Position numbers and translations under genes: made by a program. Positions 36,019 to 46,320 of a stretch of 64,000 nt of DNA are shown here, in pieces (positions within the stretch are counted from its first letter, which is position 1; each line of letters begins with the position of its first letter). The notes under the pieces were generated by a model. It was not told the origin of the DNA, did not search any database, and saw only the letters and a program-made list of their open reading frames with translations. Source of the DNA: Echinimonas agarilytica (GTDB lineage: Bacteria > Pseudomonadota > Gammaproteobacteria > Enterobacterales > Neiellaceae); assembly GCF_023703465.1 (NCBI RefSeq), contig NZ_JAMQGP010000001.1:806001-870000 (forward strand). The letters run 5' to 3'.

Positions 36019-39000
36019 TTATCCTCCCATATTGGTGTATTGCGTGAGCGCAAATCCAATACCGCCAATTAAGAAAATAAAGGCTTTTACAATCGGTTGT
36101 TGTAGCAGTGGCCTGAATGCTCCATCGTTTCTCGCTTGAATCATTTGGGTGACTTTCTGGAGCTGCTCAGAGTGAATGGCCGATGCATCGTTTGCGGCAG
36201 CGGATGCGATCTCAGCTTGTCGTAGTGAACGTAATATATTAAGCCGCGTTTTTTCGGCTGCAGAGCGCAATTGAAATGCGTTGATGGTGCAAATGCCCAC
36301 ATTGATGGTCAGCATAATGCCCAGCGGTGTAGGGAATACCCAGTTGTCGAAATAGTTGGAGGTGGATAACAGCATCAACAAGATCGCGATAAATGGGAAA
36401 TAAATCATGTGGCTCACATGCTTGGTTCGCCAGCCGATTAGGTCAATTTTAGTCATGGCGATGGTGAGCAATTGTGGCGTATCCAGTTTGCTGTTCCAAT
36501 GTTCTAAGTTGTGGCTTTCAACAGTGAGTGATTCACGTCCAAGTGCCCGAATCCATATTCGGCACTGACGCGTCACATCGACCACATAAAACAGCACATA
36601 GAGCATGCTAATAGTGCTTAGAATCATAATCGGCATCATCACCAAAAATGTCCCACCTCTGAATAAAGGCGGAGGGCTTTCAGAGCACAGCATCCACAAA
36701 CACATGAAAAATATAATGTAAATTAGAGTGTTAGTGGATACGCGAATGGTGGTTTGTGAAGTGGAACCGTAATGCTGATAGTCAGCCCAAAGTGTGTCGA
36801 GTGAGTAATGCGTTGCCGTTGATTTGGTACATGTGTTTTCAGATTGGGTTTTTGTATCCCAGTCCGCCAGCCTTGAGACTTTGTTATACCAAGTGGTGGC
36901 AACCCATATGGCAAGTGTTATCGAAGCAATGGGCATCCAAATATTAAATTGCGCAAGGGAAGTCTCCGTTGTTAAAAATACGGCAATAAGACCGGCACAA
37001 ATGATCACCATTAACATAGGCACCCAGAGATTTAAGAATAATCGCGCCAAGACCGGCGGGCTCTGGTCGGCAGATTGTTGTTTGCGGGGCAATTGAAATG
37101 CTGATTCGAGACGTTGATTGTGACGATTTAGTACGTTCAAACTATTCGCAATAAACGTGCAGCAAGCGAGTAACAAGGCCGCTCTGAGATATATCGCAGG
37201 CCAAATGCTAATGCCATCAACCAAACTAAAAGGTTCTGGCGTTTTGAAATTAACGCCAATGACAACGGCTGTGAGCAAGGCATACGAAATGATGACGCTG
37301 GTGGCGAGTTTGGTATGGTCAGTCCATAAACTTTGGAACATGTGTTGTTTATCGAACTGACAATAATTGAGCAAAAATCCGCCAAAAAACAGCACCACAA
37401 TGGCGTAAAACAAGGCGAACGATATTTGCGTTGCGATCTGGTTTTGCGTGGGCAAATAGTTCAGCACACGGGTATCAGTAATATTGGCTTCATTACGTGT
37501 TACAAGACGCACAGGACCTTTGCGTCCAACTTCCCAAATCACGGGGGATACATAGTGTAATAACTTCTCGGCCATCTCATCTGACGAACAAGGGGATGAA
37601 CCACATGTCCAAGAGAAAGGTAGCTCTTGTGGGGCGACAGCAAGCAGTGTTGAGACAAAAACAGCTGACTGATAACTGCTGCGAAATGGCGGTACTTCTT
37701 TTTGTAGCAGCGGGTTTAGTTTAAGTCCATAACTGGACGCGACGATAAGGTTGCGGGTCCATGGATAGTCTTTGGCATGCAACCACTGTGCATTGGCATC
37801 GGAGGTGAAGAAAATGGCATGCGGGAATCGGTGGCGTAGGGTTTTTAAAATCACCAGTCGGTCATAAACATCGGTTCCGAGCAATCCAATGGCCACAATA
37901 CCTTTGCGATTGTGCTGCGCTAATTGCTGATGCCGAAAGCTCATTTCTTTACCCAGCCGGTCGATGTAGTCAAATTGGCTGGCACCGGTAGCGCGATGCA
38001 TTCGGTCGCCGTCCAGTGCCAACAGTGATTCTGTTTCATTTTTGGCATTTGATTCTTCAGGAGTGGAAACATCTGACACCCCTGCGGTAATGCCGTCAAT
38101 ACCGCGAAGGTATGAAAACTGAAGGAGTTGAGGGCAGTGATCTGGGGCTTCACAGAAGTTTTGTTTGAATGACTCGGTTAATGCTCGGCCATATTGGGTA
38201 TCGAGCTCAGAAATTAACACCACGGTGCCTTTTTGATGCAGGCAGACGGGAATGTTTTGATTTTTACAGTCATCAATTTGGGGGGCTTCAATACGACGCA
38301 CTTTCAATTCATTGACCAGTGCTTTGGCGATTTCAGAATCGGCTAATATGGTTCGATGGAAGCGAAATTTGACCTGATTCACCGCTATCGCATCAATCTT
38401 ATTTTTAAGATCAACTTCGCTTGAATAATACTCGGATTGCTCATTTTTTTTGAACAAGGTGGCAGGGACGGTGGCAAAGGGCGAGTAAATTTCGACGACT
38501 GATGTATTTGCATTGGACTGGTTACTGGGGGGCTTGGAAGACTCAAGCAGCATGGTTTGCAATACTCCGGAGTCTGAAGGGCCAATAATCTTAAGCTTAG
38601 GCTGAGATTTTGAGTTAGGCGGGATCGTTCCAAAAGCGCTTTGCAGATTTGCGTTGAGTTGCGCCATAGCGTTCAGTGGTGCAGACAAAAACTGTTGTTC
38701 GTCGAGCCAAAGCAAGAGTACTTTCTTCCCTGACGCTGACTGATACCATTCGTAGGGAAGTACAAAGGTCCCGGACTGTTCACTGGCTGTGTCCGCTTTG
38801 GGGGATGTCGCGGGTGGAATTAGATGTTTCATTCCCGCCATCTGAATTTCTTCGGTTTTTAATGCGGTAAATTTAGCGCGGTTGAGTGCGGTCACGGTGG
38901 AATAGCGATAAATACGTCGGCGTTCCCGAATGGAGGCATAAGGTGAAGTGCTCACCATGACCCCTAGCACAATTGTGTTGTCGCCAGTGTATGACTCCGT

Positions 39001-39267
39001 ATGACTTTGGCTGACAACCTTAGCAATTTGGGTGGTAAACGCTGAAGGTTCCACGGAATTTGAATTATTTCGAGCTTGGTAGTAGGCATTGAAAGGGTCT
39101 TGCCATAATCGTGCAGGCACGCTGCTCATATTTGAAATATCAGAAAGGTATTCGCGATCGTTGGGGCGGTTGCTAGTAGGTGTGACGTCACTAAACAGCA
39201 ATGAACCTAAGGTTGCAAGTAAAATAAACCCCACCAAACTGAATACTGGACCATGTTGTTCATACAT
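36019..39267 (-). CDS. Large polytopic membrane protein with receptor-like periplasmic domain
   Basis: A perfect AGGAGG sits 7 nt before the ATG at 39267, fixing the start (1082 aa) and ruling out the 18-codon longer form. One membrane segment (~8-27) is followed by ~590 periplasmic residues and then about ten hydrophobic segments (~600-1082). The periplasmic part contains KGTVVLISELDTQYGRALTESF and IVAIGLLGTDVYDRLVILKTLR...AIFFTSDANAQWL, which resemble the alternating strand-helix layout of type 1 periplasmic binding/ANF-receptor folds. No kinase, transporter or protease motif was recognised in the membrane part. The function is unknown. A ligand-sensing membrane receptor is a reasonable but unproven reading. 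Confidence 0.75.
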   Translation of the reverse strand: MYEQHGPVFSLVGFILLATLGSLLFSDVTPTSNRPNDREYLSDISNMSSVPARLWQDPFNAYYQARNNSNSVEPSAFTTQIAKVVSQSHTESYTGDNTIVLGVMVSTSPYASIRERRRIYRYSTVTALNRAKFTALKTEEIQMAGMKHLIPPATSPKADTASEQSGTFVLPYEWYQSASGKKVLLLWLDEQQFLSAPLNAMAQLNANLQSAFGTIPPNSKSQPKLKIIGPSDSGVLQTMLLESSKPPSNQSNANTSVVEIYSPFATVPATLFKKNEQSEYYSSEVDLKNKIDAIAVNQVKFRFHRTILADSEIAKALVNELKVRRIEAPQIDDCKNQNIPVCLHQKGTVVLISELDTQYGRALTESFKQNFCEAPDHCPQLLQFSYLRGIDGITAGVSDVSTPEESNAKNETESLLALDGDRMHRATGASQFDYIDRLGKEMSFRHQQLAQHNRKGIVAIGLLGTDVYDRLVILKTLRHRFPHAIFFTSDANAQWLHAKDYPWTRNLIVASSYGLKLNPLLQKEVPPFRSSYQSAVFVSTLLAVAPQELPFSWTCGSSPCSSDEMAEKLLHYVSPVIWEVGRKGPVRLVTRNEANITDTRVLNYLPTQNQIATQISFALFYAIVVLFFGGFLLNYCQFDKQHMFQSLWTDHTKLATSVIISYALLTAVVIGVNFKTPEPFSLVDGISIWPAIYLRAALLLACCTFIANSLNVLNRHNQRLESAFQLPRKQQSADQSPPVLARLFLNLWVPMLMVIICAGLIAVFLTTETSLAQFNIWMPIASITLAIWVATTWYNKVSRLADWDTKTQSENTCTKSTATHYSLDTLWADYQHYGSTSQTTIRVSTNTLIYIIFFMCLWMLCSESPPPLFRGGTFLVMMPIMILSTISMLYVLFYVVDVTRQCRIWIRALGRESLTVESHNLEHWNSKLDTPQLLTIAMTKIDLIGWRTKHVSHMIYFPFIAILLMLLSTSNYFDNWVFPTPLGIMLTINVGICTINAFQLRSAAEKTRLNILRSLRQAEIASAAANDASAIHSEQLQKVTQMIQARNDGAFRPLLQQPIVKAFIFLIGGIGFALTQYTNMGG

Positions 39268-39446
39268 GTTGTGATCCTCCTGATCGCGCGTATCCAAAGT
39301 GCTACCGGAGGCTACAGTCAAGAATCGACACGGTCATTCAGCACGTATTAACTCTTAAGTTTAGTTTAAAAAATGATGTGTATGAATGATGACCGTTTTG
39401 CTGTGTCATACTGACATGGGTAGCGTTGTTAGAAGGTAGAAATGAC

Positions 39447-39797
39447 ATGTTGCGAATAACTATGTTCATCATACTGATGATTGTGACTGCACCAACGGTG
39501 GCAGGCAAAGTTGTGGTTCGAAAAAGCTCGGATCCCGAATTTGATCCGTGGGCGCTCAAGAAAGAGCTCATTCAACACAATGCATGGCAAGAATCGATGC
39601 GCCAGCAACACATATTAAACTGGGTTTACTCGTTGCCCGCTGGATGCTATTTGTACGCCTCTCCGTATCGATATTATGGCTGTGGTGGGCAGTATTGGCG
39701 TCCTTATGAATATCAAAATAAACAAATATTTGTTGAAATCGATGCCCCAGCAAATGCCCAGTCTGACCCAATAATCCATACCCATAAACCATGGTAG
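39447..39797 (+). CDS. Small secreted protein of unknown function
   Basis: The ATG at 39447 (AGAAGG ~10 nt upstream) gives 116 aa with a signal peptide (IILMIVTAPTVAG). The mature part has a hydrophilic helical segment and a Tyr/Gly/Cys-rich patch (GCYLYASPYRYYGCGGQYW). The two Cys could form a disulfide. No family recognised. It lies divergently from the large membrane protein and 117 nt before the hybrid kinase, so it could report envelope conditions to either, but this is speculation. Confidence 0.65.
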   Translation: MLRITMFIILMIVTAPTVAGKVVVRKSSDPEFDPWALKKELIQHNAWQESMRQQHILNWVYSLPAGCYLYASPYRYYGCGGQYWRPYEYQNKQIFVEIDAPANAQSDPIIHTHKPW

Positions 39798-39914
39798 ATT
39801 TTGATGGCTAACATGCTCATTTAATTACAGCTTTGTGATTGAAAACTGTCCATATTCTAATATTTTGAACTAGAGTATTCGTAGCCCTATTGAAATGATA
39901 CCGGAACATCTTTC

Positions 39915-42900
39915 ATGCGTTTTATGCCTCAAACTTTTCGCGGCCGAATTATCGCTTGTATCGTGCTGCCTGTCTGTTTAGTTCTATTGTGCGTTGATAT
40001 TGTCAATATATATCGCGAGTATCAGCTCGAAGTTCAAAACAAACGTCAGTATGTGCAGCGCGTATCAAAGGCGGTTGCTTCAGATTTAAGTGACCAGATC
40101 CAAGCTTCAATGAAATTCAATCGTTCGGTTGTTCGGTTTTTGGAGCTTCATGGGCGAGAGATTAGCTCACTCATGATCGAAAAAATTATTTATTGGCATT
40201 TACAAGTAAATAAGGATGCATTCGGTTCCGCCATTGGATTTGTTCCCGGTGTGTTACCCAACCATGAATTGTATGCGCCTTACGCTTATCGCGAGGGTCA
40301 TAAGCTCAGCCCAATCATGGATATTGCCCGTGATGGCTACAATTATGCTGACGGTACTCATGACTGGTTTACGTTGCCCATGCAGAGTGAATCTCGGGTC
40401 TGGACAGCGCCGTATTTTGATGAGGGAGCGGGCAACATATGGATGACTACTTATTCGGGGGCTTTCTATTGGGACGGCAAAATTGCAGGGGTCGTGACCA
40501 CCGACATCGCCCTTGATGCCATCGTTCAAACACTCGATAAAGCGAAAGAGCCTACCTTCCTTATTGATGATAAGGGTAAGATCTTAAAGTATACCAATAT
40601 TCAGCAACACCTTTCCGAGTCAACTTCAGAGCTACTCAACAACAATGAGTTAACGCATCAATATATTTCTAAAATCCTCAATAATGATTGGGAATATAAG
40701 TCCATTACCATTGATGGCGTGGACTACTATGTTGCTTCTGAGCCTATTCAAGGAAGGGCTTGGAATGTCATTGTGATCGTACCTGAAAATGCGCTTGTAG
40801 CGGTTGCAAAGCGCGATATGTGGTATGAGCTTATTAAATGGTTAACCGTAGGCATTTGCGTCATATTGTTTTCAATTTGGGCCTCTGCTCGGGTGGTTCG
40901 GCCATTAACACGGCTGAAAGATTCAGTGAATGAAATGGCACTGGGCAATACCTTGATTCAATTTGATGATGAAGGCGCTAAAGAACTTAGAGTTGTTGCT
41001 CGTAATTTTCAAAATGTCATTGCTGTATTAAAAGAGCGGGAAAAAAACCTCACTTCAGAGCGGGCAAACCGATTTGGCCAGTTGGTAGACTCACTTCGTT
41101 ATGGAGCGGTTTATATTACGTTTGATGAGCACGGCTCTCCTATCAATGTTAGTTCCTCTGTGGCGCAAGTGCTGGGCATTGAGGCGAGTGTGTTTCTGGC
41201 ATCTTATAATAAGCTGCTATCAGCCAGCCCTCGTGATTTTAATGCAGAGCATTTTGACCATATTCAGCAAGCCATTAAAGGGGGGGCTGTACCTGCACAT
41301 CAGATAGAACTGATTCACCAAGATGGGCATCCGTTGCGATTTGATGTAACGCTTAGGGCATGCTCTGAGGGAGATTATGCGGCAGAGGCTCTGCTGACTG
41401 ATGTGACGAAACGCGCCTATTCTGAGGAGTGGTACCACGCCATTATTGACACCGCCCCCGATGCCATTTTACTGGTGAATGAGGAAGGTAATATTGTATT
41501 TGCTAACCAGCGAGCGGTGACTATTTTTGGGTATAAACTCGAAGCGTTAGAAGGCAACAAAATTGAAATGTTACTTCCTGATCGATTCAAAGAGCATCAC
41601 CCACAAATGCGAAGTGGTTTCTTTCAGCGCCCAGTGATGCGAGAAATGGGCGCAGGCCTTACGCTATATGGCCAACGTAATGGCGGAGAACAATTTCCAG
41701 TTGAAGTCAGTTTAAGCTTGTTGCCTCAGTCGCCAACCGGAGAACGAGTGGCGGCGAGCGTCATTCGAGATGTGTCCGACAAGCATGACGCGCGTGAGCG
41801 CTTGAAAGAAAGTGAAGTTCGTTTTCGTACCATGGTGAATAATTTACCTGGCGTTGTGTATCGCTGTGCGCTGGATGAGCATTGGACCATGGAGTACATC
41901 AGCGACCACATCAAGCTCATTAGTGGTTACCCCGCGAGCGACTTCATCAACAATAAAATACGCACGTTTGAAAGTGTGATTCACCCTGAAGATAGCCCAT
42001 TGGTCTCCTTTGCTATTGAAGATGCTGTCATAAAAAGAGAGCCTTACTCGGTGGAATATCGGATTGTGGATCGCAAGGGCAAAGAGCATTGGGTCGCAGA
42101 AAAAGGTCGAGCATCTTATTCAGGTGAAGAGGCCATTCATCTTGATGGTTCGGTCATTGATATTACTGCGCAACGAGAAGCTCAGCGTCAAATTCAGCAG
42201 TCGCAGCAGCAGCTCAATAACATTACCAATTCTCTGCCTGGCACTGTTTTCCAATTAAGAGAAGTCACTGAAAACGATTTTCAATTCACCTTCGTTAGTC
42301 TTTCTAGTTTGCAGACATTGGGGATCCCAAAAGATCAATTAACCGGATCGTTTAATAACTTTTTAGCACTGATGGATTCAACACATCAGCAAAGCTTGTA
42401 TCAAGGGTTGAACAGCAGTAAGACGACGATGACGCCGCTGCGACTCGAACTGTCAGTGACGCCCCCGTCGGGATCGTTGAAATGGGTAGAGCTAGCCATG
42501 ATGCCAATCTTTACTCATGGTCAGCGTCCAGAGTGGAATGGTTATATCTATGATATCAGTGATCGCATTGAGTTAAACGAAGCGCGCAACCGCAGCGAAG
42601 CGCATTATCGAGCTCTGTTTAATAGTGCCGGTATCGGCATGACGAACATTGATAGACGCGCCAATTTGATTAATTGTAATGAGCAGTTTGCTGACTTTAC
42701 CGGCTATTCAATTGATGAATTGACGCGTATGCACTTGCTCGAACTGCTGCACAAAGATGCCAATAACTTAAGTAGTGGCGAGCTATTCGAATTGTTCAGT
42801 GGCGAACAAGTCCGAATCCTCGATGAATTTGAATTTGTGCGTAAAGATGGTGCCGTTCGGGTGGGCTATGTTTGCGTCACTTTAATGCCTGATTCGGATG

Positions 42901-45149
42901 CCAATGAGCCGCTTGCAGTGATGACAGTGGATGATATTACCGAGCGCAAACAAATGTCAGCGGAGCTTGAAAAAGCGAAGGAAGAAGCCGATTCAGCCAA
43001 TAAGGCGAAAAGCGATTTTCTCGCCAATATGAGTCATGAAATTCGGACTCCTATGAATGCGATTATCGGCATGGCGCACTTATGCCAGCAAACTAAGTTA
43101 GACAGTAAACAGTCGAACTATGTATCTAAAATTGAAAATGCATCGACAGCTCTATTAACCATTATCAACGATATTTTAGATTTCTCTAAAGTCGAAGCGG
43201 GGCATTTGGAGCTGGAAGAGATTGATTTTCGCCTAGATGAGGTGCTTGAGCGACTTAGCGACCTATTCGGGCCACAAGCACAAGAAAAAGGTTTGGAGTT
43301 ATTATTCTCCGTTCAGCCCGATGTACCTCCAAAACTGACAGGAGATCCTCTCAGGCTAGGCCAAGTGCTCACAAATTTAGTGAGTAATGCGCTTAAATTC
43401 ACAAAGCGCGGTGAGATTGTTATTCGCATTGAACCGCAGAAGAGTGAAAGCGGTAAAGTCACTTTACTGTTTATGGTGGAAGACACCGGTATCGGCATGA
43501 CAACTGAGCAGAGCAGTAAATTGTTCAAAAGCTTCTCTCAAGCGGACACTTCTACAACTCGCAAGTACGGAGGTACTGGCTTGGGCCTGGCTATTTCCAA
43601 ACGTATTTGTGGGCTCATGGGCGGAGATATTTGGCTGGAAAGTCAGCCGGGTCGAGGCACGAAGTTCTCATTTACCGCCCAGTTTGGGGAAATCTCCCAT
43701 GAACGAATCAATACCTCAGATAAGAAACTCCTCTCTGGTAAATGCGTGCTGGTGGTTGATGACAATCATTTTGCCCGAGAAGTGCTGCAACTCCTGCTCG
43801 ACAGCTTTGGCTTTAAAGTGCTTAGTGCGGCCAATGGGTTTGATGCCGTTGAAATCTATGAGCGTGAAAAATCGAATATCGACTTAGTCATATTAGATTG
43901 GCGCATGCCCGGTATTGATGGCGTAGAGACGGCATCGCGCCTGCAAGACCTCATGCCAGAATCGGGTCTGCACATCATCATGGTCACGGCATATGGCAAT
44001 CAAGAGCTTGATAGTCAGCTAGCCGCTCTAGGTATTCACACCATGTTGCACAAGCCAGTGAGCCCTTCATCATTACTCGACTCCATCATGAACCTCATGG
44101 TTGGCCGAAAAGAAGTATCTGAAGCGAAATCGAATACTGACTTTGTCGTGACCGACCAACTGAAATCAAAACGTTTGCTGTTGGTTGAAGACAATGAAGT
44201 GAATCAAGAGGTGGTGACTGAGCTGCTCGAACAACAGGGTTTTGTGAATGTAGATGTGGCGAACAATGGGCAAGAAGCGCTCACGGCAGTCAATGAAAAT
44301 ACCTATGATCTGGTGTTAATGGATTGCCAAATGCCAGTGATGGACGGATACGAAGCGACGCGCCAAATTCGAACGCTAGATCAATTCAAATTACTGCCTA
44401 TTGTAGCCATGACAGCGAATGCAATGGCGGGAGACCGAGAACGTTGCATTGCCGCTGGAATGAACGACCATATCGCCAAACCAATCGATGTCAGTGCCAT
44501 GCAGAAAACGATTGTGAAATGGCTTGAAATTGAGCCATTGGAGTCGGCAGAAAAGCCAGAATTGACACATGTTGCGTGGCCGTCGCACCCTGAATTAGAT
44601 GTTGACCGCGGGCTTACTCTCGTTCAAGGCAGTGTCAAAATTTACAGCAAATTGTTAACTCGTTTTGTGGAGCACCACGAAAGTTTTATCAACGACTTTC
44701 AGGGGTTAATTTCACAAGGAAAAGAGGAAGAAGCGAAACGATTAGCCCACACTTTCAAAGGCTTATGCGGTTCCTTAGGGTGCGAAGTATTACAGGATTA
44801 TGGGAGAGACGTCGAAGAGCTCATGATCACAGAACAAGGGTGTGATCATGTGTTGATGCTGATTGATCCTATATTAAAAGGAGTGTGTGATTCGATTCGT
44901 TACTGGTTGGAACGAATACGTCAACAGGATGATCTGGCCTCGCAATCTCAAGATGTAGAGGTGTCAGCCGAGCAACTGCAACAGCTTGTGTCATTGTTAC
45001 AAGAATCAGATGTTGACGCTGTTGAGTTGGCAGAATCACTGGCCAACCAATTTCCAAAAGATGATAGCTGGAAGCATTTAATCAATTTGATCAGCCACTA
45101 TGAATATGATGAGGCCATCGAGCTACTTAGAAACAAGTGGCTGTCCTGA
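39915..45149 (+). CDS. Hybrid sensor histidine kinase with dCache, HAMP, five PAS, two REC and HPt domains
   Basis: A 1744-aa inner-membrane BarA/EvgS-like multi-step kinase. TM1 (~11-31), a periplasmic dCache domain (~32-300, with DWFTLPMQ and IAGVVTTDI), TM2 (~306-326) and HAMP come first. Five PAS-type domains follow (~390-1010), then HisKA with H1041 in MSHEIRTPMNAI. HATPase boxes LVSNALKF, EDTGIGMT and GTGLGLAIS are present, then REC1 (D1328), REC2 (D1470) and an HPt with H1612 in AHTFKG. All phosphorelay residues are present. The C-terminal ~100 residues are of unknown role. The response regulator gene starts 28 nt downstream and is the likely output. The ligand is unknown. Confidence 0.93.
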   Translation: MRFMPQTFRGRIIACIVLPVCLVLLCVDIVNIYREYQLEVQNKRQYVQRVSKAVASDLSDQIQASMKFNRSVVRFLELHGREISSLMIEKIIYWHLQVNKDAFGSAIGFVPGVLPNHELYAPYAYREGHKLSPIMDIARDGYNYADGTHDWFTLPMQSESRVWTAPYFDEGAGNIWMTTYSGAFYWDGKIAGVVTTDIALDAIVQTLDKAKEPTFLIDDKGKILKYTNIQQHLSESTSELLNNNELTHQYISKILNNDWEYKSITIDGVDYYVASEPIQGRAWNVIVIVPENALVAVAKRDMWYELIKWLTVGICVILFSIWASARVVRPLTRLKDSVNEMALGNTLIQFDDEGAKELRVVARNFQNVIAVLKEREKNLTSERANRFGQLVDSLRYGAVYITFDEHGSPINVSSSVAQVLGIEASVFLASYNKLLSASPRDFNAEHFDHIQQAIKGGAVPAHQIELIHQDGHPLRFDVTLRACSEGDYAAEALLTDVTKRAYSEEWYHAIIDTAPDAILLVNEEGNIVFANQRAVTIFGYKLEALEGNKIEMLLPDRFKEHHPQMRSGFFQRPVMREMGAGLTLYGQRNGGEQFPVEVSLSLLPQSPTGERVAASVIRDVSDKHDARERLKESEVRFRTMVNNLPGVVYRCALDEHWTMEYISDHIKLISGYPASDFINNKIRTFESVIHPEDSPLVSFAIEDAVIKREPYSVEYRIVDRKGKEHWVAEKGRASYSGEEAIHLDGSVIDITAQREAQRQIQQSQQQLNNITNSLPGTVFQLREVTENDFQFTFVSLSSLQTLGIPKDQLTGSFNNFLALMDSTHQQSLYQGLNSSKTTMTPLRLELSVTPPSGSLKWVELAMMPIFTHGQRPEWNGYIYDISDRIELNEARNRSEAHYRALFNSAGIGMTNIDRRANLINCNEQFADFTGYSIDELTRMHLLELLHKDANNLSSGELFELFSGEQVRILDEFEFVRKDGAVRVGYVCVTLMPDSDANEPLAVMTVDDITERKQMSAELEKAKEEADSANKAKSDFLANMSHEIRTPMNAIIGMAHLCQQTKLDSKQSNYVSKIENASTALLTIINDILDFSKVEAGHLELEEIDFRLDEVLERLSDLFGPQAQEKGLELLFSVQPDVPPKLTGDPLRLGQVLTNLVSNALKFTKRGEIVIRIEPQKSESGKVTLLFMVEDTGIGMTTEQSSKLFKSFSQADTSTTRKYGGTGLGLAISKRICGLMGGDIWLESQPGRGTKFSFTAQFGEISHERINTSDKKLLSGKCVLVVDDNHFAREVLQLLLDSFGFKVLSAANGFDAVEIYEREKSNIDLVILDWRMPGIDGVETASRLQDLMPESGLHIIMVTAYGNQELDSQLAALGIHTMLHKPVSPSSLLDSIMNLMVGRKEVSEAKSNTDFVVTDQLKSKRLLLVEDNEVNQEVVTELLEQQGFVNVDVANNGQEALTAVNENTYDLVLMDCQMPVMDGYEATRQIRTLDQFKLLPIVAMTANAMAGDRERCIAAGMNDHIAKPIDVSAMQKTIVKWLEIEPLESAEKPELTHVAWPSHPELDVDRGLTLVQGSVKIYSKLLTRFVEHHESFINDFQGLISQGKEEEAKRLAHTFKGLCGSLGCEVLQDYGRDVEELMITEQGCDHVLMLIDPILKGVCDSIRYWLERIRQQDDLASQSQDVEVSAEQLQQLVSLLQESDVDAVELAESLANQFPKDDSWKHLINLISHYEYDEAIELLRNKWLS

Positions 45150-45177
45150 TATAGCCAGATATGGAAAAAGGTGTGAC

Positions 45178-46242
45178 ATGAATTCAGATGTGAAACAGAC
45201 CGTACTTGTAGTAGATGATACTCCCGAGAACGTTGATGTTCTCGCCGGTATTTTGCGGGCTGAGTACAAAGTCAAAGTGGCTATGAAAGGGCAGAAAGCG
45301 CTCGATTTAGCGAATTCAGAGACTCCTCCAGATATCATATTACTCGATATTATGATGCCGGAAATGGACGGCTATGAGGTGTGTAAGAAGCTCAAAGAGA
45401 ATCCTAAAACAAATCGTATTCCGGTCATCTTTGTCACAGCCAAGGGTGAAGTTGAAGATGAGACGAATGGCTTTGAGTTAGGTGCCGTGGACTATATAAC
45501 CAAACCTGTAAGCCCTCCGGTTGTACAGGCTAGAGTGAAGACTCACTTGTCGCTCTATGACCAAGAACGCTACCTTGACCACTTAGTCGCTGAACGAACC
45601 GCAGCACTTGAGTCAACCCGAATGCAAATCATTCGACGTTTAGGTCGAGCAGCGGAATTCAAGGACAATGAAACAGGAATGCACGTGGTTCGTATGAGCC
45701 ATTACTCTCGTATTATTGCCGAAGCTTTAGAGATGCCAGAGGACTACTGCGAACTTATTCTAGGAAGTGCTCCTATGCATGATATTGGTAAAATCGGGAT
45801 TCCAGATCGTATTCTGTTGAAACCTGGAAGACTAACTGATGAAGAATGGGTAAGTATGCGAACTCATCCCGTCATTGGTGCCACTATTATCGGCGAGCAC
45901 GATTCCGAATTGTTGAAGATGGCGAAAGTTATTGCGCTGACTCACCATGAAAAGTGGGACGGCTCAGGCTACCCAAATGGTCTGTCTGGTGAAGCCATTC
46001 CGATTGAAGGACGGATTATTGCGATTGCCGATGTGTTCGATGCTCTTACTACTGAACGCCCGTATAAGAAGGCATGGACAGTTGAGGATGCGATTGCCAC
46101 GATTGAGAAAGATGCGGGCACTCATTTTGACCCAGAACTGGTCAAAGTCTTTGTGTCGCAATTGCCAAAGGTACTTGAAGTTAAAGCGCGTTATGCAGAG
46201 ACGAGTGTTGAGCAAATAGCAGCTATGGCAGCGGTTGATTAA
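45178..46242 (+). CDS. Response regulator with HD-GYP c-di-GMP phosphodiesterase domain
   Basis: REC domain with VVDDTPENVD and phospho-acceptor D57 (LLDIMMPEMDG), a short helical linker, then HD-GYP (~150-345) with MHDIGKIGIPD, THHEKWDGSGYP and ADVFDALTTERPY, the metal- and c-di-GMP-binding residues of active enzymes. It should hydrolyse c-di-GMP when phosphorylated. The ATG at 45178 follows AAGG at a good distance. A longer frame from 45100 overlaps the kinase end and is unlikely. The tight spacing implies co-transcription with the hybrid kinase. Confidence 0.94.
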   Translation: MNSDVKQTVLVVDDTPENVDVLAGILRAEYKVKVAMKGQKALDLANSETPPDIILLDIMMPEMDGYEVCKKLKENPKTNRIPVIFVTAKGEVEDETNGFELGAVDYITKPVSPPVVQARVKTHLSLYDQERYLDHLVAERTAALESTRMQIIRRLGRAAEFKDNETGMHVVRMSHYSRIIAEALEMPEDYCELILGSAPMHDIGKIGIPDRILLKPGRLTDEEWVSMRTHPVIGATIIGEHDSELLKMAKVIALTHHEKWDGSGYPNGLSGEAIPIEGRIIAIADVFDALTTERPYKKAWTVEDAIATIEKDAGTHFDPELVKVFVSQLPKVLEVKARYAETSVEQIAAMAAVD

Positions 46243-46266
46243 CATGAAAGGCTGAATTTGACGCAT

Positions 46267-46297
46267 AAAAAATGCCGGATACATATCCGGCATTTTG
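46267..46297. terminator. Bidirectional terminator between the response regulator and ppa
   Basis: AAAATGCCGGAT / ATCCGGCATTTT, a 12-bp perfect stem with an ACAT loop, lies between convergent genes. Confidence 0.9.
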
Positions 46298-46320
46298 GTA
46301 TTCAAAGGTCGCTCAAGTGT

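Noticed and set aside
36756-37096. Two + strand ORFs antisense to the large membrane protein
   Set aside because: Antisense shadows of hydrophobic coding sequence.
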